DNA of 64,000 nt from Vibrio sp. 10N (GCF_036245475.1 NZ_BTPM01000001.1:2666001-2730000); one strand, 5' to 3'; shown: positions 27,813-39,629, numbered from the stretch's first letter. The notes: generated by a model from the letters alone, not told the origin. Numbers and translations: made by a program.

Positions 27813-28727
27813 ATGTTAGTCGTCTCGCAATTCACCTGGTCAGCATTTATACCCAAAAAGTCAATTTTGACGTTTTCTACGTTACTGATTTCATTACTTT
27901 CTTTTGGCGTCACCGCTGAGCCACTGCTATACAAAGCTCAAAAGGGATCACAAACACTGTATTTGTTTGGTACCGTTCATGTTGGTTCGAAGTCTCAGCA
28001 AGCCATAAGCCAGCCAATAGAAATGGCAATCAAGCAAAGTGACGCGCTCGTCTTAGAGGCTGAACTCGGGGGAAATATCGACTTTCCCAGTCCTGTCGAA
28101 CATCCAGTAAAGGAAGTATTATCAAATGACAAACTAGCACAGCTCAATGAGATCGCCTCAGAGAGCCAACTTAATATCGACATGCTAAAGTCCCTGCCCT
28201 CATGGCAAGCCGCTTTGGTATTGCAGCAACATGTTTTTACAGCGCTCGACTTTCATGCCGAGTTTGGCGTGGAACACCAACTAAGCCACTGGGCACAAAT
28301 TCATGCGCTTCCAGTTAAAGGGCTCGAGTCGCTACAATTTCAAATCGACTTACTTGCGGATCAGCCACTAGGCGGAAAACAAATGCTGCTTCAGACGATT
28401 CAAGAGTGGTCCTACGCCGAAAACAATATCCAATGCTTGATCAAGTCATGGAGTCATGGCGACATCGCTAACCTAGAGGCGATGTTGCAGATCGACAGCG
28501 ATAACGACGACTTTTACCAGCGATTTCTTATCGACAGAAATCAAACATGGGTTCGACGCTTAGTAACCTCATCTGAGTATAAAAATGGGACATTTTTTAT
28601 CGCGGTGGGAGCATTACATTTAGTTGGACAAGAGAGTGTGGTGGCATTACTTAAGCAGCAAGGGTTTTCAATTGAGCAAATAAGTCGCCCTGAATCGGCG
28701 CACTGCAGTATGAAAACACATGAATAG
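27813..28727 (+). CDS. TraB/GumN family protein
   Basis: This protein of about 304 residues carries the TraB/GumN fold signatures: YLFGTVHVGSKSQQ with its GxxH motif near the N-terminus, SDALVLEAELGG, and the C-terminal FIAVGALHLVGQESVVALLKQQGF with the second conserved GxxH. A hydrophobic stretch (ILTFSTLLISLLSFGVTA) is the likely signal peptide. The start is uncertain: ATG 27813 is preferred, but a GTG at 27735 gives 26 more residues. The family is proposed to be metal-dependent proteases; no substrate is known here. It is divergent from the hexosaminidase gene. Confidence 0.8.
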   Translation: MLVVSQFTWSAFIPKKSILTFSTLLISLLSFGVTAEPLLYKAQKGSQTLYLFGTVHVGSKSQQAISQPIEMAIKQSDALVLEAELGGNIDFPSPVEHPVKEVLSNDKLAQLNEIASESQLNIDMLKSLPSWQAALVLQQHVFTALDFHAEFGVEHQLSHWAQIHALPVKGLESLQFQIDLLADQPLGGKQMLLQTIQEWSYAENNIQCLIKSWSHGDIANLEAMLQIDSDNDDFYQRFLIDRNQTWVRRLVTSSEYKNGTFFIAVGALHLVGQESVVALLKQQGFSIEQISRPESAHCSMKTHE

Positions 28728-29142
28728 CGTCTTAAACCTGAGACAGCACAAGACGACAAAATGACCAAAAACTACTAAGACGAGCGACTTTTTCGTAATT
28801 GGCTGATTTTCTCACAAAAAATCAGTGCTCGACTATAAAAAATCACTATAAATCAGAACATTAACCACAGATGGGTTAGATATTGTTAGAAACAAAGTAA
28901 TGTGTGAAGGGCTATGTATTCGATTTTATTCATTTCCTCAGCATTACCAACCTAAAACAATTGTTTTTAATTTCAGTCTATTATTTTTTCTCGTAAGCAA
29001 TTAAGTCATACTTATTTGGACGTAAAAATTTTTTTATTCTTTCAATATTTTTTGATCTTTATTCTCTAATACTCATACTTAAGTCGACTCGCCAATTTTG
29101 CGAGAAAGTTCACATTATTTGTATCGATTGAGAGGGAAGGTT
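28728..29142 (+). other. AT-rich gap between the TraB-like gene and the small secreted peptide gene
   Basis: About 415 bases are very AT-rich with no convincing gene. A perfect 8-bp AT-rich hairpin (CTGATTTT / AAAATCAG, about 28803-28825) may mark the end of the TraB-like transcript. The 3' part should contain the promoter of the small gene at 29143. Confidence 0.5.
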
Positions 29143-29316
29143 ATGAAATACATCAAAGCACTGTTGCTAGGGGGCATACTTGCATTCTCATTGCCAAGCG
29201 CAGCATACGAAAGTTCAGCAGCCGGTCCATTTGTAGATTGCCAATTACCAGATGGTTCACGTACGTTTGTTCCACTTGTGGTTTGTCAGCGAGCAGGCGG
29301 TGAGAAGCTATTTTAA
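29143..29316 (+). CDS. Small secreted protein of 57 residues, unknown function
   Basis: The ATG at 29143 is preceded by an excellent ribosome site, GAGAGGGAAGG. The product has a clear signal peptide (MKYIKALLLGGILAFSLPSAA), leaving a mature peptide of about 36 residues with two Cys residues (FVDCQLPDGSRTFVPLVVCQ) that could form one disulfide. A strong terminator follows at 29342-29375. I do not recognise the family. It lies convergent to cueR, and copper control is possible but no CueR operator is seen upstream. Confidence 0.72.
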   Translation: MKYIKALLLGGILAFSLPSAAYESSAAGPFVDCQLPDGSRTFVPLVVCQRAGGEKLF

Positions 29317-29341
29317 AAATAGGTCTCTTTCAGAGCGACAA

Positions 29342-29375
29342 GGCTGCAGGTGATCATCTCGTGCAGCCTTTTTTT
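29342..29375 (+). terminator. Terminator of the small secreted gene, overlapping the 3' end of cueR
   Basis: GGCTGCA / TGCAGCC with a 13-base loop is followed by seven T residues. The cueR stop codon (29354-29356, minus strand) is in the loop, so one arm of the stem encodes the last cueR codons. Confidence 0.88.
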
Positions 29376-29752
29376 AAGTCATCAACGATCGGGCACGTTG
29401 AACTTTCGTCACCCGGACATGAAGATATCCAATCGATTAGCTGACTTTCTATTGTTTGCAGTTCAAGGATCTTCCTCCGAACCTCATCCAATTTCTCAGT
29501 CGCCTTTTGTTTTACTTCTGCACTCATACGCTGTTCGTTCATCGAAATAAGCACCAATTCACGACACTCATCCAAAGTAAAACCTACTCGTTTAGCTCTA
29601 GCAATAACACGGAGTTCTTCAATATGATGCTCACCATAGATTCTATACCCATTGCCTTCTCGTTTGGGCAATGAGATAAGCTGCTTGTCTTCATATAAAC
29701 GGATCGACTTTGCCGTTAGCCCGGTACGCTTGGCCACTTCACTAATGTTCAT
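29354..29752 (-). CDS. cueR: Cu(I)-responsive transcriptional activator CueR
   Basis: This 132-residue MerR-family regulator has the winged-helix DNA-binding region (MNISEVAKRTGLTAKSIRLYE, RIYGEHHIEELRVIARAKRVGFTL), a dimerisation helix, and the metal loop CPGDESSTC with Cys112 and Cys120, the exact positions of the Cu(I) ligands in E. coli CueR. It should bend the 19-bp-spacer promoter of copA at 15421-15451 when copper is bound. The gene lies about 14 kb from copA and is not in a copper cluster. Its last codons overlap the terminator of the convergent small gene. Confidence 0.94.
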   Translation of the reverse strand: MNISEVAKRTGLTAKSIRLYEDKQLISLPKREGNGYRIYGEHHIEELRVIARAKRVGFTLDECRELVLISMNEQRMSAEVKQKATEKLDEVRRKILELQTIESQLIDWISSCPGDESSTCPIVDDLKKGCTR

Positions 29753-29920
29753 TACTTACCTTCGTTTCACATTGGACAACAGAGTGATAACTGTCTCGCA
29801 AAAATATGTTCTTCCTTCTCCAGTTTACATAGCACTGCTATTATTCGCGAAACAAAAAAACTAAAATCATGGTTACCCTACACAAAGATTGCCATACAGG
29901 CAAAGTCTAAAGGAGTGGCA

Positions 29921-30544
29921 ATGAAGCTAAAATACCCTATGCTAGCGAGTCTCATACTCGCACCGTCAATCGCATTCTCAGCCGTTACCGTTAAAGTACC
30001 AAAAGGCATTCAAGTATTAACCGTAAACGAAAAGGACTCTGGCTACTCAAGCTTTGGCTTTGACTCAAAAGGTGACATCGAACTAGAAGATGGCGTCAAC
30101 CAAATTGTGTTCCGTATATCAAAAATTGTTATGGAAACTGGCTCTGAAAAAACAAAGTATAAGTCCCAGCCTTTGGTGGCAACATTTGAAGGCAAAGATG
30201 CCGTTTTATCATTTGATGTGCCAAATATAAAAACGCTCTATGAAGGCAGTATGTTTAATGACAAGCCCACGTTTGACGTCAATGTAAGCTCTGGTGAAGT
30301 CGTTAACATCAACAAGGGTCAACTGGGTCTGACCTTTAGCCTTGCAGCTGACATGGTAAAAGAAGTTGAAGACTACAACAAAACAAACCTACCTGCGAGT
30401 TTGAAAAACTACCGAAGCCCTACGCTCATAGTAAGTGAAAAAACAACCGACCACTATGACAGCCTGAAAACGACGTTTAAATCTGCATCACTAGAAGAGA
30501 GAAAAAAATTCCTAACCTGGGCTATTAGTAATCTCGATGACTAA
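29921..30544 (+). CDS. DUF2057 family secreted protein
   Basis: The 207-residue protein has a signal peptide (MKLKYPMLASLILAPSIAFSA) and a DUF2057/YccT-like domain: VTVKVPKGIQVLTVNEKDSG, IELEDGVNQIVFRISKIV, YKSQPLVATFEGKDAVLSF. The C-terminal part, absent from the short paralogue at 23131-23595, ends with a helical segment EERKKFLTWAISNLDD. ATG 29921 has AGGAG at the right distance; a GTG six bases earlier overlaps it. The gene lies between cueR (divergent) and a porin gene (convergent). Function is unknown. Confidence 0.78.
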   Translation: MKLKYPMLASLILAPSIAFSAVTVKVPKGIQVLTVNEKDSGYSSFGFDSKGDIELEDGVNQIVFRISKIVMETGSEKTKYKSQPLVATFEGKDAVLSFDVPNIKTLYEGSMFNDKPTFDVNVSSGEVVNINKGQLGLTFSLAADMVKEVEDYNKTNLPASLKNYRSPTLIVSEKTTDHYDSLKTTFKSASLEERKKFLTWAISNLDD

Positions 30545-30610
30545 TTAAAGTCATTTAATGAAGAGCGCGCTAACTATATAGCGAGTTTTTTTTAAGCTCT
30601 TCAATAATGC

Positions 30611-30637
30611 AAAAAAGCCGGCTCAAAGAGCCGGCGA
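30611..30637 (-). terminator. Rho-independent terminator of the porin gene
   Basis: On the minus strand GCCGGCTC / GAGCCGGC is followed by TTTTTT, about 25 bases after the porin stop. Confidence 0.9.
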
Positions 30638-30661
30638 ATTAGGCAGTATATTGTATTGAGA

Positions 30662-31804
30662 TTAGAAGTAGTATTCTACGCCTAAGCCCCAACCAAACTC
30701 ATTATCAGAGCCATCTTTAGAGATCATGTATGGACGAACATAAGTTACTGCAGAGTCGTCTAGGAAGTATAGAGCCTGAGCAGAAACAATGCTGTCTGCC
30801 GTATCAGTAACTGAAGAACCGTCAAGTTTCACGTCCATGTTTGCAGCATAGTTAGCTTTGAACTGCCAGTTCTCAACACCACTAAATACTACACCTAGAG
30901 AGTAGCTATCTTGTTCAAGCTTAGTGTTTTCAAACGTTTCAGTTTTATCATCGCCGTTTTCTTTAAACGTAACAGTGATGTTGCTGTAGTCTGCTTGCTC
31001 GCGTTTGTAGGCACCGTAGAATGCAAATGTATCAAAGTTTAGCTCGAAGCCTAGTAGCGCTGCGTTAGTATCAGACTCACCTTTCGCATCAAATTCTTCA
31101 CCAATTGTTGGACCTTCACCAGGGTTTTGGTTCTGCCAACGCTTAACAAGGTCACCTAGCTTACTGATTTGGCGATCTTGGCCAGCTTCATAGCCACCGT
31201 GCACTGTAAAGAAGCCCGTTGAGTAGTGAGCACCCAAACCAACAAAGTTAGAGTCTTTCACACTTTCCGTACCACGACCTGCAGCAACATTAAACGTAAA
31301 GCCACCTAGGTTTGCAGAGTCATAACGAACCATGTTTGATTGACGGTCATAACGTGCACCACCGATAATGTCGCCGCCCCAGTCAAAGACAGCACCAGCA
31401 CGCTGACCTGAGTAAGGCCAGTCAATGATTTCGTATAGAGGCGTTAGCATACGACCGATACGGATACGACCTGCGTCTTCAAACTCAAAACCACCGTAGG
31501 TATCACGAACACCCAGACCGCTACCAGCGCCATCGTCACCAACGTTACCGCCTTCAAGTTGCCAAATGAACTTAGGACCGCGATCCAGTTCATGAGAACC
31601 ACGCAAACCAAAACGAGATTCGTTTTCTAACTTAATTGGAGCATCGCCACCGCCAATTTTGTCTTCGCCAAATTGCCAAACAGAAAGCGCAACCTGACCA
31701 TATAGGTCAACAGTATCTGTTGCTGGTTTCGCTTGAACTGCACCTGCCATTGTTAATGACGCCACTGCTGCACCTAGAAGGGTGCGTTTAAACATTTTTT
31801 CCAT
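30662..31804 (-). CDS. Outer membrane porin, possible chitoporin
   Basis: This 380-residue Gram-negative porin has a signal peptide ending VQAK and the C-terminal barrel end GWGLGVEYYF. Porin segments include VDLYGQVALSVWQF, ENESRFGLRGSHEL, KFIWQLEGGN, RDTYGGFEFEDAGRIRIGR and the strand FQFKANYAAN-type repeats. ATG 31804 is nine bases after AGGAG. In V. cholerae the porin gene beside ligA (VC0972) has been discussed as the chitoporin; the same position here makes chito-oligosaccharide transport plausible, but this is synteny-based inference from memory. A related porin is at 23645-24796. Confidence 0.82.
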   Translation of the reverse strand: MEKMFKRTLLGAAVASLTMAGAVQAKPATDTVDLYGQVALSVWQFGEDKIGGGDAPIKLENESRFGLRGSHELDRGPKFIWQLEGGNVGDDGAGSGLGVRDTYGGFEFEDAGRIRIGRMLTPLYEIIDWPYSGQRAGAVFDWGGDIIGGARYDRQSNMVRYDSANLGGFTFNVAAGRGTESVKDSNFVGLGAHYSTGFFTVHGGYEAGQDRQISKLGDLVKRWQNQNPGEGPTIGEEFDAKGESDTNAALLGFELNFDTFAFYGAYKREQADYSNITVTFKENGDDKTETFENTKLEQDSYSLGVVFSGVENWQFKANYAANMDVKLDGSSVTDTADSIVSAQALYFLDDSAVTYVRPYMISKDGSDNEFGWGLGVEYYF

Positions 31805-32022
31805 GGAATTAAACTCCTAAAAATGGGTATAGCTGCTGTCCATAATTCATTCTTAAGTTGGCCGCCGAAGAGTGAATCATTTCCTTTTTATTTTTAATCA
31901 GAACTTCTGATTAATTTTGCTGTCTACACTGTGTGTATCCATATTCACTAGACTAACTTCGCGAGAAAAAATATCAATTTAAGACTTATTTTGGGTAAGA
32001 AAAATAGGAGGCAGTACAAATT

Positions 32023-32130
32023 TTGAGGTTAGTTATTGATGGAGATCTTATTTTTAAGTCACACTTTAATGAAATCCTTTACAGTGATAATTTGAGAGCT
32101 ATTAGTCGCTATTTAGGCTGTTTTTCGTGA
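32023..32130 (+). CDS. Possible 35-residue small protein (weak candidate)
   Basis: A TTG codon at 32023 begins a 35-residue frame (RLVIDGDLIFKSH..., ending RYLGCFS). AGGAGG lies 11 bases upstream, which is the main support. The TTG start, short length and lack of known similarity make it uncertain; the ribosome-like site may be chance in purine-rich DNA. Confidence 0.2.
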   Translation: MRLVIDGDLIFKSHFNEILYSDNLRAISRYLGCFS

Positions 32131-32239
32131 AGTGACTCGCATGATATTTATTTTATCAAAACAAAAAATAATATAGCGAACATGGCATTTGATTTTTAAT
32201 TCCTGTTGCACTAACGAAATTTTATTTGATATTACTCGC

Positions 32240-32267
32240 AAAAAAAAGCCCCGCAAAATGCAGGGCT
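32240..32267 (-). terminator. Rho-independent terminator of ligA
   Basis: On the minus strand AGCCCTGC / GCGGGGCT, with one G-T pair, is followed by TTTTTTT, about 20 bases after the ligA stop. Confidence 0.85.
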
Positions 32268-32287
32268 GATTCTAAATTAAAAGAATT

Positions 32288-34341
<2,054 letters not shown>

Positions 34342-34358
34342 GCTTCGAATTGATGGGT

Positions 34359-35336
34359 TTAAGCGCTGGCTTTCGCTTGGTTAAAATCTTTAATTTGCTG
34401 ACGGTATGCATCCAGTCGTTGCGGCGTCATTAGGTTGCGTTGGTCATCAAGCACATTACCGCCAAGATCATCAGATATTTGCTGCGCGGTTCTTAGCATG
34501 AGCTTAAAGTTTTGCTCAGCTTCCCCAAAGCAAGGAAGAGTCATGAAAAATGAGATCCCTTTGGTCGTGAAGGTGGCCGGATCATCATGCTGAAGTGTGC
34601 CCGGTTGCATCATATTGGCAACACTGAATAGCACCTTGCCAGTACCAGAGAGATCAGCATGACGATGGAAGATGTCCATTTCACCGTAAATCAAGCCATT
34701 TTGGCGCATGCTGTCAAAAAGTTGAGTTCCATTGAATGGCGCTTCGCCCGAACAGTGTACGTTCAGCACCAGCACTTGCATGTCAGGCTCTTTCGGCTCT
34801 TCTTTAACCTCTTTACTGGCCTCAGAAAGGTTCACCACAGCTGGCGGTTCTTCATCCAAGCTTTCATCTAATGTATCTAAGTTAATACTAGGTTCGTCGG
34901 CCTCGATTTCTTCATGTTCTTTATTGGCTGTAAACGATGGCAAAGGCTCTTGCTCTTCCTCTTCGTGAGAAACCACTGTAGGCTCAACCTCTGTAACCGG
35001 CTTTGTTGGTTCCAAAGACGCCTCATTAATTGGCGCAGCATCAACAAGCGCGTCCTGTGGGGCATCAGTCTCTGGCACAGTCGACTCTAGTGGATCGTAA
35101 GCAGGCTTTTGCGCGTTTAAACCAAAGTCTGGCTCGGTACGAGTCTTTCTGATGATTTCAAAATCATCTTCAGGAGCGACGTATTCGTCGGCGGTATCAT
35201 TGTCGTCTATCTTTCCTAGCGGTCTGTCACCAAATTTCTTTTGGCCTTCTTTCTTACTCGACCACAAGCCGTGAAACAACAGCGCCGCGATAGCTAAGGC
35301 ACCGACAATAATGAGTACGAATCGCAATTCCTGCAT
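34359..35336 (-). CDS. zipA: Cell division protein ZipA
   Basis: ZipA (325 residues) anchors FtsZ to the inner membrane early in division. It has the type Ib topology: a single N-terminal membrane segment ([22 protein letters not shown]), a short basic patch, a long acidic Glu/Pro-rich linker (about 45-185), and the C-terminal FtsZ-binding domain beginning [17 protein letters not shown], with [19 protein letters not shown]. The order cysZ-zipA-ligA is standard for gammaproteobacteria. Confidence 0.95.
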   Translation of the reverse strand: MQELRFVLIIVGALAIAALLFHGLWSSKKEGQKKFGDRPLGKIDDNDTADEYVAPEDDFEIIRKTRTEPDFGLNAQKPAYDPLESTVPETDAPQDALVDAAPINEASLEPTKPVTEVEPTVVSHEEEEQEPLPSFTANKEHEEIEADEPSINLDTLDESLDEEPPAVVNLSEASKEVKEEPKEPDMQVLVLNVHCSGEAPFNGTQLFDSMRQNGLIYGEMDIFHRHADLSGTGKVLFSVANMMQPGTLQHDDPATFTTKGISFFMTLPCFGEAEQNFKLMLRTAQQISDDLGGNVLDDQRNLMTPQRLDAYRQQIKDFNQAKASA

Positions 35337-35520
35337 TGTTTGCTCTCAATGTTAAAAATAGTCCTTACAGAAGTACTTTCGCACTTCAACTTTCTTTACT
35401 TTACCAAAACTCTATAGACGATTAGAACACCTAAGTATAAGAAGTTTGTGATTTCGTAAACCCTTTTTTGTTATAGTCGAAGTCATAAGCAACGCAAAAA
35501 CCAGACAAAGGACACCAATT

Positions 35521-36258
35521 TTGAACAAAGCAAACACTGGGTTTGGCTACTTCATGCAAGGTTTTCAAATCGCTTTTATGCCCGGGATCAGACGCTATGT
35601 GCTGATGCCTCTTTTGGCCAATATCCTTTTGGTTGGCTCAGCGATGTATTATCTCTTCTCCCACTTAAATACATGGATTGAGAGCTGGCTTGGTTACTTA
35701 CCAGAGTTTCTATCTTGGCTCAGCTACATTCTATGGCCTTTACTGGCTCTCACAATTCTCGCGACCTTTTCCTACTTTTTTAGCACCTTAGCTAACTTCA
35801 TTGCCGCGCCTTTTAACGGCCTGCTGGCAGAAAAAGTTGAAGAAAAGCTCACTGGAAATCGAATCAACGACGACGGACTGATGAGTGTCGTCAAAGACGT
35901 GCCGAGAATTATGGCGCGTGAGTGGCGCAAACTGCTTTACACGCTACCTAAAGCGATCGGTTTATTTTTGCTACTGCTGATTCCAGCATTGGGTCAAACC
36001 ATCGGTCCTTTTGCTTGGTTTATTTTTACGGCTTGGATGCTGGCGATTCAATACTGTGACTATCCATTTGATAATCACAAAGTACCGTTTAATGACATGC
36101 GCCTATCAATAAAGCAAAAACAAGGCAAAGCCTATGGCTTTGGCATGCTCGTGTCTTTATTTACCGCAATTCCTATTTTGAATCTATTCATCGTGCCGGT
36201 TTCAGTGTGCGGTGCAACAGCGATGTGGGTGCAAGAATTTAAACAGCAGCATAGCTAA
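35521..36258 (+). CDS. cysZ: Sulfate transporter CysZ
   Basis: CysZ (245 residues) imports sulfate for cysteine synthesis. Several hydrophobic helices are visible (YVLMPLLANILLVGSAMYYLF, LSYILWPLLALTILATFSYFF, AIGLFLLLLIPALGQTIGPFAWFIFTAWMLAI, LVSLFTAIPILNLFIVPV). The start is a TTG at 35521 after AAAGGA; the next ATG at codon 13 would remove conserved N-terminal residues (GFGYFMQGFQ). It is divergent from zipA and convergent with the zinc-ribbon protein gene. Confidence 0.92.
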   Translation: MNKANTGFGYFMQGFQIAFMPGIRRYVLMPLLANILLVGSAMYYLFSHLNTWIESWLGYLPEFLSWLSYILWPLLALTILATFSYFFSTLANFIAAPFNGLLAEKVEEKLTGNRINDDGLMSVVKDVPRIMAREWRKLLYTLPKAIGLFLLLLIPALGQTIGPFAWFIFTAWMLAIQYCDYPFDNHKVPFNDMRLSIKQKQGKAYGFGMLVSLFTAIPILNLFIVPVSVCGATAMWVQEFKQQHS

Positions 36259-36275
36259 GCGCCTACTGACTCGAT

Positions 36276-36303
36276 ACAAGCCCCTGTTATGGGGCTTGTG
36301 TTA
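36276..36303. terminator. Hairpin between convergent cysZ and zinc-ribbon genes
   Basis: ACAAGCCCC / GGGGCTTGT forms a 9-bp stem with a six-base loop between the two stop codons; the T tract is poor. Confidence 0.6.
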
Positions 36304-36316
36304 TATCACCGGCCGT

Positions 36317-36787
36317 TTAGGGTTTTAACGGTTTACGACTAAAGGATTGATTACCACATTTCGCACAATCACCGATCACTGTCGGATGATTGTATTCGGT
36401 TTTATGACCACACTGCTCACACACCAACACACCGAGCCCAATCATTTCACCCGATGTATACACCCCTTGATGCTCCAGATCTTGAAACAGCTCCACCCAT
36501 TCCACTTTGGTTCGATCAGTAATGTCTAATAGCCCCTGCCAGACCGAGTTAGCAATCATCAGATAAAAAGGCCCACTTTTACTCTCTTCGTAGTTGTTAG
36601 CAAACTCTTTGAGATCCGATTTAACATAGGCAGAGATCAGTGCCATCTCGTCCTTGGTCATGTCGTTGGCGGCTTCCACTACTTGTCCTGACTTTTCAAG
36701 TACGTGCTGAAGCTCTTCCGGGCTATGTTTGAGGTTATCAACCACATCTTCGATCATTTCTTCATAACTGGTTTTACGCTTAGGCAT
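36317..36787 (-). CDS. Zinc-ribbon-containing protein (DUF1451/YbeL-like)
   Basis: The 156-residue protein has a helical N-terminal part (YEEMIEDVVDNLKHSPEELQH) and a C-terminal zinc ribbon with two Cys pairs, CEQCGH and CAKCGN. It matches the DUF1451/YbeL family, whose function is not established. As with ybeL in E. coli it lies close to leuS, here divergently. No signal peptide is seen, so it is cytoplasmic. Confidence 0.85.
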   Translation of the reverse strand: MPKRKTSYEEMIEDVVDNLKHSPEELQHVLEKSGQVVEAANDMTKDEMALISAYVKSDLKEFANNYEESKSGPFYLMIANSVWQGLLDITDRTKVEWVELFQDLEHQGVYTSGEMIGLGVLVCEQCGHKTEYNHPTVIGDCAKCGNQSFSRKPLKP

Positions 36788-36924
36788 ACATCCCCCTATT
36801 TACCCCAATACGATGAAGGCTATATTGGCTATTGTTGACCGAGCTTCCTTTAGGTATTCTATGACGATCTATTAGTCTCTGTAGTAACAGAACTCACAAA
36901 TTCCAAGATAACCGGACATCATCG

Positions 36925-39498
36925 ATGCAAGAACAATACAACCCACAAGACATTGAACGTAAAGTTCAACAGCACTGGGACAACAATGAAACCTTTGTTG
37001 TAAGTGAAGACCCAAATAAAGAAAAATTCTACTGCCTGTCAATGTTCCCTTATCCAAGTGGACGACTGCACATGGGTCACGTACGTAACTATACGATCGG
37101 TGATGTGGTATCTCGTTTCCAACGTTTACAAGGTAAAAACGTAATGCAACCAATCGGTTGGGATGCATTCGGTCTACCAGCAGAAAACGCAGCTGTGAAG
37201 AACAACACGGCACCTGCGCCTTGGACGTACGAGAACATCGAATACATGAAAAACCAGCTTAAGTTGCTTGGTTTTGGCTACGACTGGAACCGCGAGTTCG
37301 CAACTTGTACGCCTGAATACTACCGCTGGGAGCAAGAGTTCTTCACTAAGCTTTACGAAAAAGGCCTAGTTTATAAGAAGACGTCTTCTGTTAACTGGTG
37401 TCCAAACGACCAAACCGTTCTTGCAAACGAGCAGGTTGAAGATGGCTGCTGCTGGCGCTGTGATACTCCGGTTGAGCAAAAAGAGATTCCACAGTGGTTC
37501 ATTAAGATCACTGAATACGCACAAGAGCTGCTTGATGATCTAGACAACCTTGAAGGTTGGCCTGAAATGGTTAAGACCATGCAGCGCAACTGGATTGGTC
37601 GCTCTGAAGGTGTTGAGCTCAAGTTTGAAGTTAAAGGTCAACAAGATCTAGAAGTCTACACAACTCGTCCAGATACCCTAATGGGTGTGACGTACGTAGG
37701 TATCGCAGCAGGTCACCCTCTAGCTGCAATCGCGGCTGAGAACAACCCTGAACTTGCTGCATTCATCGAAGAATGTAAAAACAACAAAGTTGCGGAAGCT
37801 GAACTGGCGACAATGGAGAAGAAAGGTATGGCGACTGGCCTTACTGCTATTCACCCATTGAACGGCCGTGAAGTACCCGTTTACGTGGCTAACTTCGTAT
37901 TGATGGACTACGGCACAGGCGCGGTTATGGCGGTTCCTGGTCACGACCAACGTGATTTCGAGTTCGCGACTAAGTACGGCATCGACATTCTGCCAGTAAT
38001 TCAACCTACTGACGGCAGTGAGCTAGACATCTCTGAAGAAGCTTACACAGAGAAAGGCGTTCTATTTAACTCTGGTGAGTTCGATGGTCTTGAGTTCCAA
38101 GCGGCATTCGATGCAATCGCAGCAAAGCTAGAAGCAGAAGGCAAAGGTCACAAGACCGTGAACTTCCGTCTACGCGACTGGGGTGTATCTCGTCAGCGTT
38201 ATTGGGGTGCTCCAATCCCAATGGTGACCACTGAAGATGGTGAAGTTCATCCGGTACCAGCGGATCAACTGCCCGTTATTCTTCCAGAAGATGTCGTGAT
38301 GGATGGCGTAACCAGCCCAATTAAAGCCGACAAAGAGTGGGCTAAGACGACATTCAACGGCAAACCAGCACTTCGTGAAACCGACACGTTCGATACGTTT
38401 ATGGAGTCTTCTTGGTACTACGCACGTTACTGTTCACCACAAGCAGACGACATCCTAGATCCAGAAAAAGCAAACTACTGGCTACCAGTAGACCAGTACA
38501 TCGGTGGTATCGAGCACGCTTGTATGCACCTACTGTACTCTCGCTTCTTCCATAAACTGCTTCGTGACGCGGGTTACGTAACCTCTGACGAGCCGTTCAA
38601 GCAGCTACTATGTCAAGGCATGGTACTCGCTGACGCGTTCTACTACGAGAACGACAAAGGCGGTAAAGAGTGGGTTGCACCGACTGACGTTGCTGTTGAG
38701 CGTGACGGGAAAGGTCGCATCACTTCGGCGAAAGACAACCAAGGCCGTGACGTTGAGCACTCAGGCATGATCAAGATGTCTAAGTCAAAGAACAACGGTA
38801 TTGACCCTCAAGAGATGGTAGACAAGTACGGTGCGGACACAGTACGTCTATTCATGATGTTTGCATCACCTGCAGACATGACGCTTGAATGGCAAGAGTC
38901 TGGCGTTGAAGGTGCTAACCGCTTCCTAAAACGTGTTTGGAAACTGGTTAACGAGCACTCATCAAAAGGTGCAGCAGAAGCCGTCGACACAGCCGCGCTA
39001 TCTGGTGACCAGAAAGCGCTACGTCGCGACGTTCACAAGACTATTGCGAAAGTAACGGACGATATCGACCGTCGTCAAACGTTCAATACTGCTATCGCTG
39101 CTATCATGGAACTAATGAACAAGCTAGCGAAAGCGCCTCAAGAGTCCGCACAAGACCGTGCGATTCTAGATGAAGCGCTAAAAGCAGTAGTGGCAATGCT
39201 TTACCCAATCACTCCACATATTTCATTTGAAATGTGGGTCGCTTTAGGTGAGGCTGACGTCGACAACGCGGCATGGCCTAAACACGACGAGAAAGCACTT
39301 GTTGAAGACGAGAAGCTGATCGTGGTTCAAGTGAACGGCAAACTGCGCGCTAAGCTGACTGTGGCTGCTGACGCGTCTAAAGAGCAAGTAGAAGAGCTTG
39401 GTCTGAACGACGAAAACGTCACTAAGTTCACAGACGGCAAAACGGTTCGTAAAGTGATCTACGTACCTGGTAAGCTACTGAATATTGTAGCGAACTAA
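36925..39498 (+). CDS. leuS: Leucine--tRNA ligase
   Basis: The 857-residue class I synthetase charges tRNA-Leu and edits mischarged products. The HIGH motif is HMGH at residues 49-52 ([19 protein letters not shown]), the editing domain contains [16 protein letters not shown], and KMSKS is at 617-621 ([14 protein letters not shown]). Length is that of E. coli LeuRS (860). It opens the run leuS-lptE-holA seen in many gammaproteobacteria. A moderate hairpin follows its stop. Confidence 0.97.
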   Translation: MQEQYNPQDIERKVQQHWDNNETFVVSEDPNKEKFYCLSMFPYPSGRLHMGHVRNYTIGDVVSRFQRLQGKNVMQPIGWDAFGLPAENAAVKNNTAPAPWTYENIEYMKNQLKLLGFGYDWNREFATCTPEYYRWEQEFFTKLYEKGLVYKKTSSVNWCPNDQTVLANEQVEDGCCWRCDTPVEQKEIPQWFIKITEYAQELLDDLDNLEGWPEMVKTMQRNWIGRSEGVELKFEVKGQQDLEVYTTRPDTLMGVTYVGIAAGHPLAAIAAENNPELAAFIEECKNNKVAEAELATMEKKGMATGLTAIHPLNGREVPVYVANFVLMDYGTGAVMAVPGHDQRDFEFATKYGIDILPVIQPTDGSELDISEEAYTEKGVLFNSGEFDGLEFQAAFDAIAAKLEAEGKGHKTVNFRLRDWGVSRQRYWGAPIPMVTTEDGEVHPVPADQLPVILPEDVVMDGVTSPIKADKEWAKTTFNGKPALRETDTFDTFMESSWYYARYCSPQADDILDPEKANYWLPVDQYIGGIEHACMHLLYSRFFHKLLRDAGYVTSDEPFKQLLCQGMVLADAFYYENDKGGKEWVAPTDVAVERDGKGRITSAKDNQGRDVEHSGMIKMSKSKNNGIDPQEMVDKYGADTVRLFMMFASPADMTLEWQESGVEGANRFLKRVWKLVNEHSSKGAAEAVDTAALSGDQKALRRDVHKTIAKVTDDIDRRQTFNTAIAAIMELMNKLAKAPQESAQDRAILDEALKAVVAMLYPITPHISFEMWVALGEADVDNAAWPKHDEKALVEDEKLIVVQVNGKLRAKLTVAADASKEQVEELGLNDENVTKFTDGKTVRKVIYVPGKLLNIVAN

Positions 39499-39521
39499 TC
39501 GTCATCGCTTTATGATAGCAA

Positions 39522-39550
39522 GAGTCGCAGCTAACCACTGCGGCTCTTTC
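39522..39550 (+). terminator. Probable terminator of leuS
   Basis: GAGTCGCAG / CTGCGGCTC (one G-T pair) is followed by a short TTTC. The weak T tract suggests partial read-through into lptE. Confidence 0.6.
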
Positions 39551-39629
39551 GTCCATTTTAAGCAAAGCCTTATCTAAGTTTCTGATCTGGAACTTACATA
39601 AGCCTTTTCAATGAGAGTCTTCGGTAGCT

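Larger units (their letters stand above)
31805..32287. other. AT-rich region upstream of the porin gene
   Basis: About 480 bases separate the porin start and the ligA stop. The end contains the ligA terminator. A possible very short reading frame is at 32023-32130. Otherwise I see only AT-rich sequence, which should include the porin promoter and any sRNA or regulator sites, none identified. Confidence 0.55.

Noticed and set aside
36880..36895. LexA-like CTGT...ACAG before leuS
   Set aside because: The spacing is four bases instead of eight, so it is not an SOS box.
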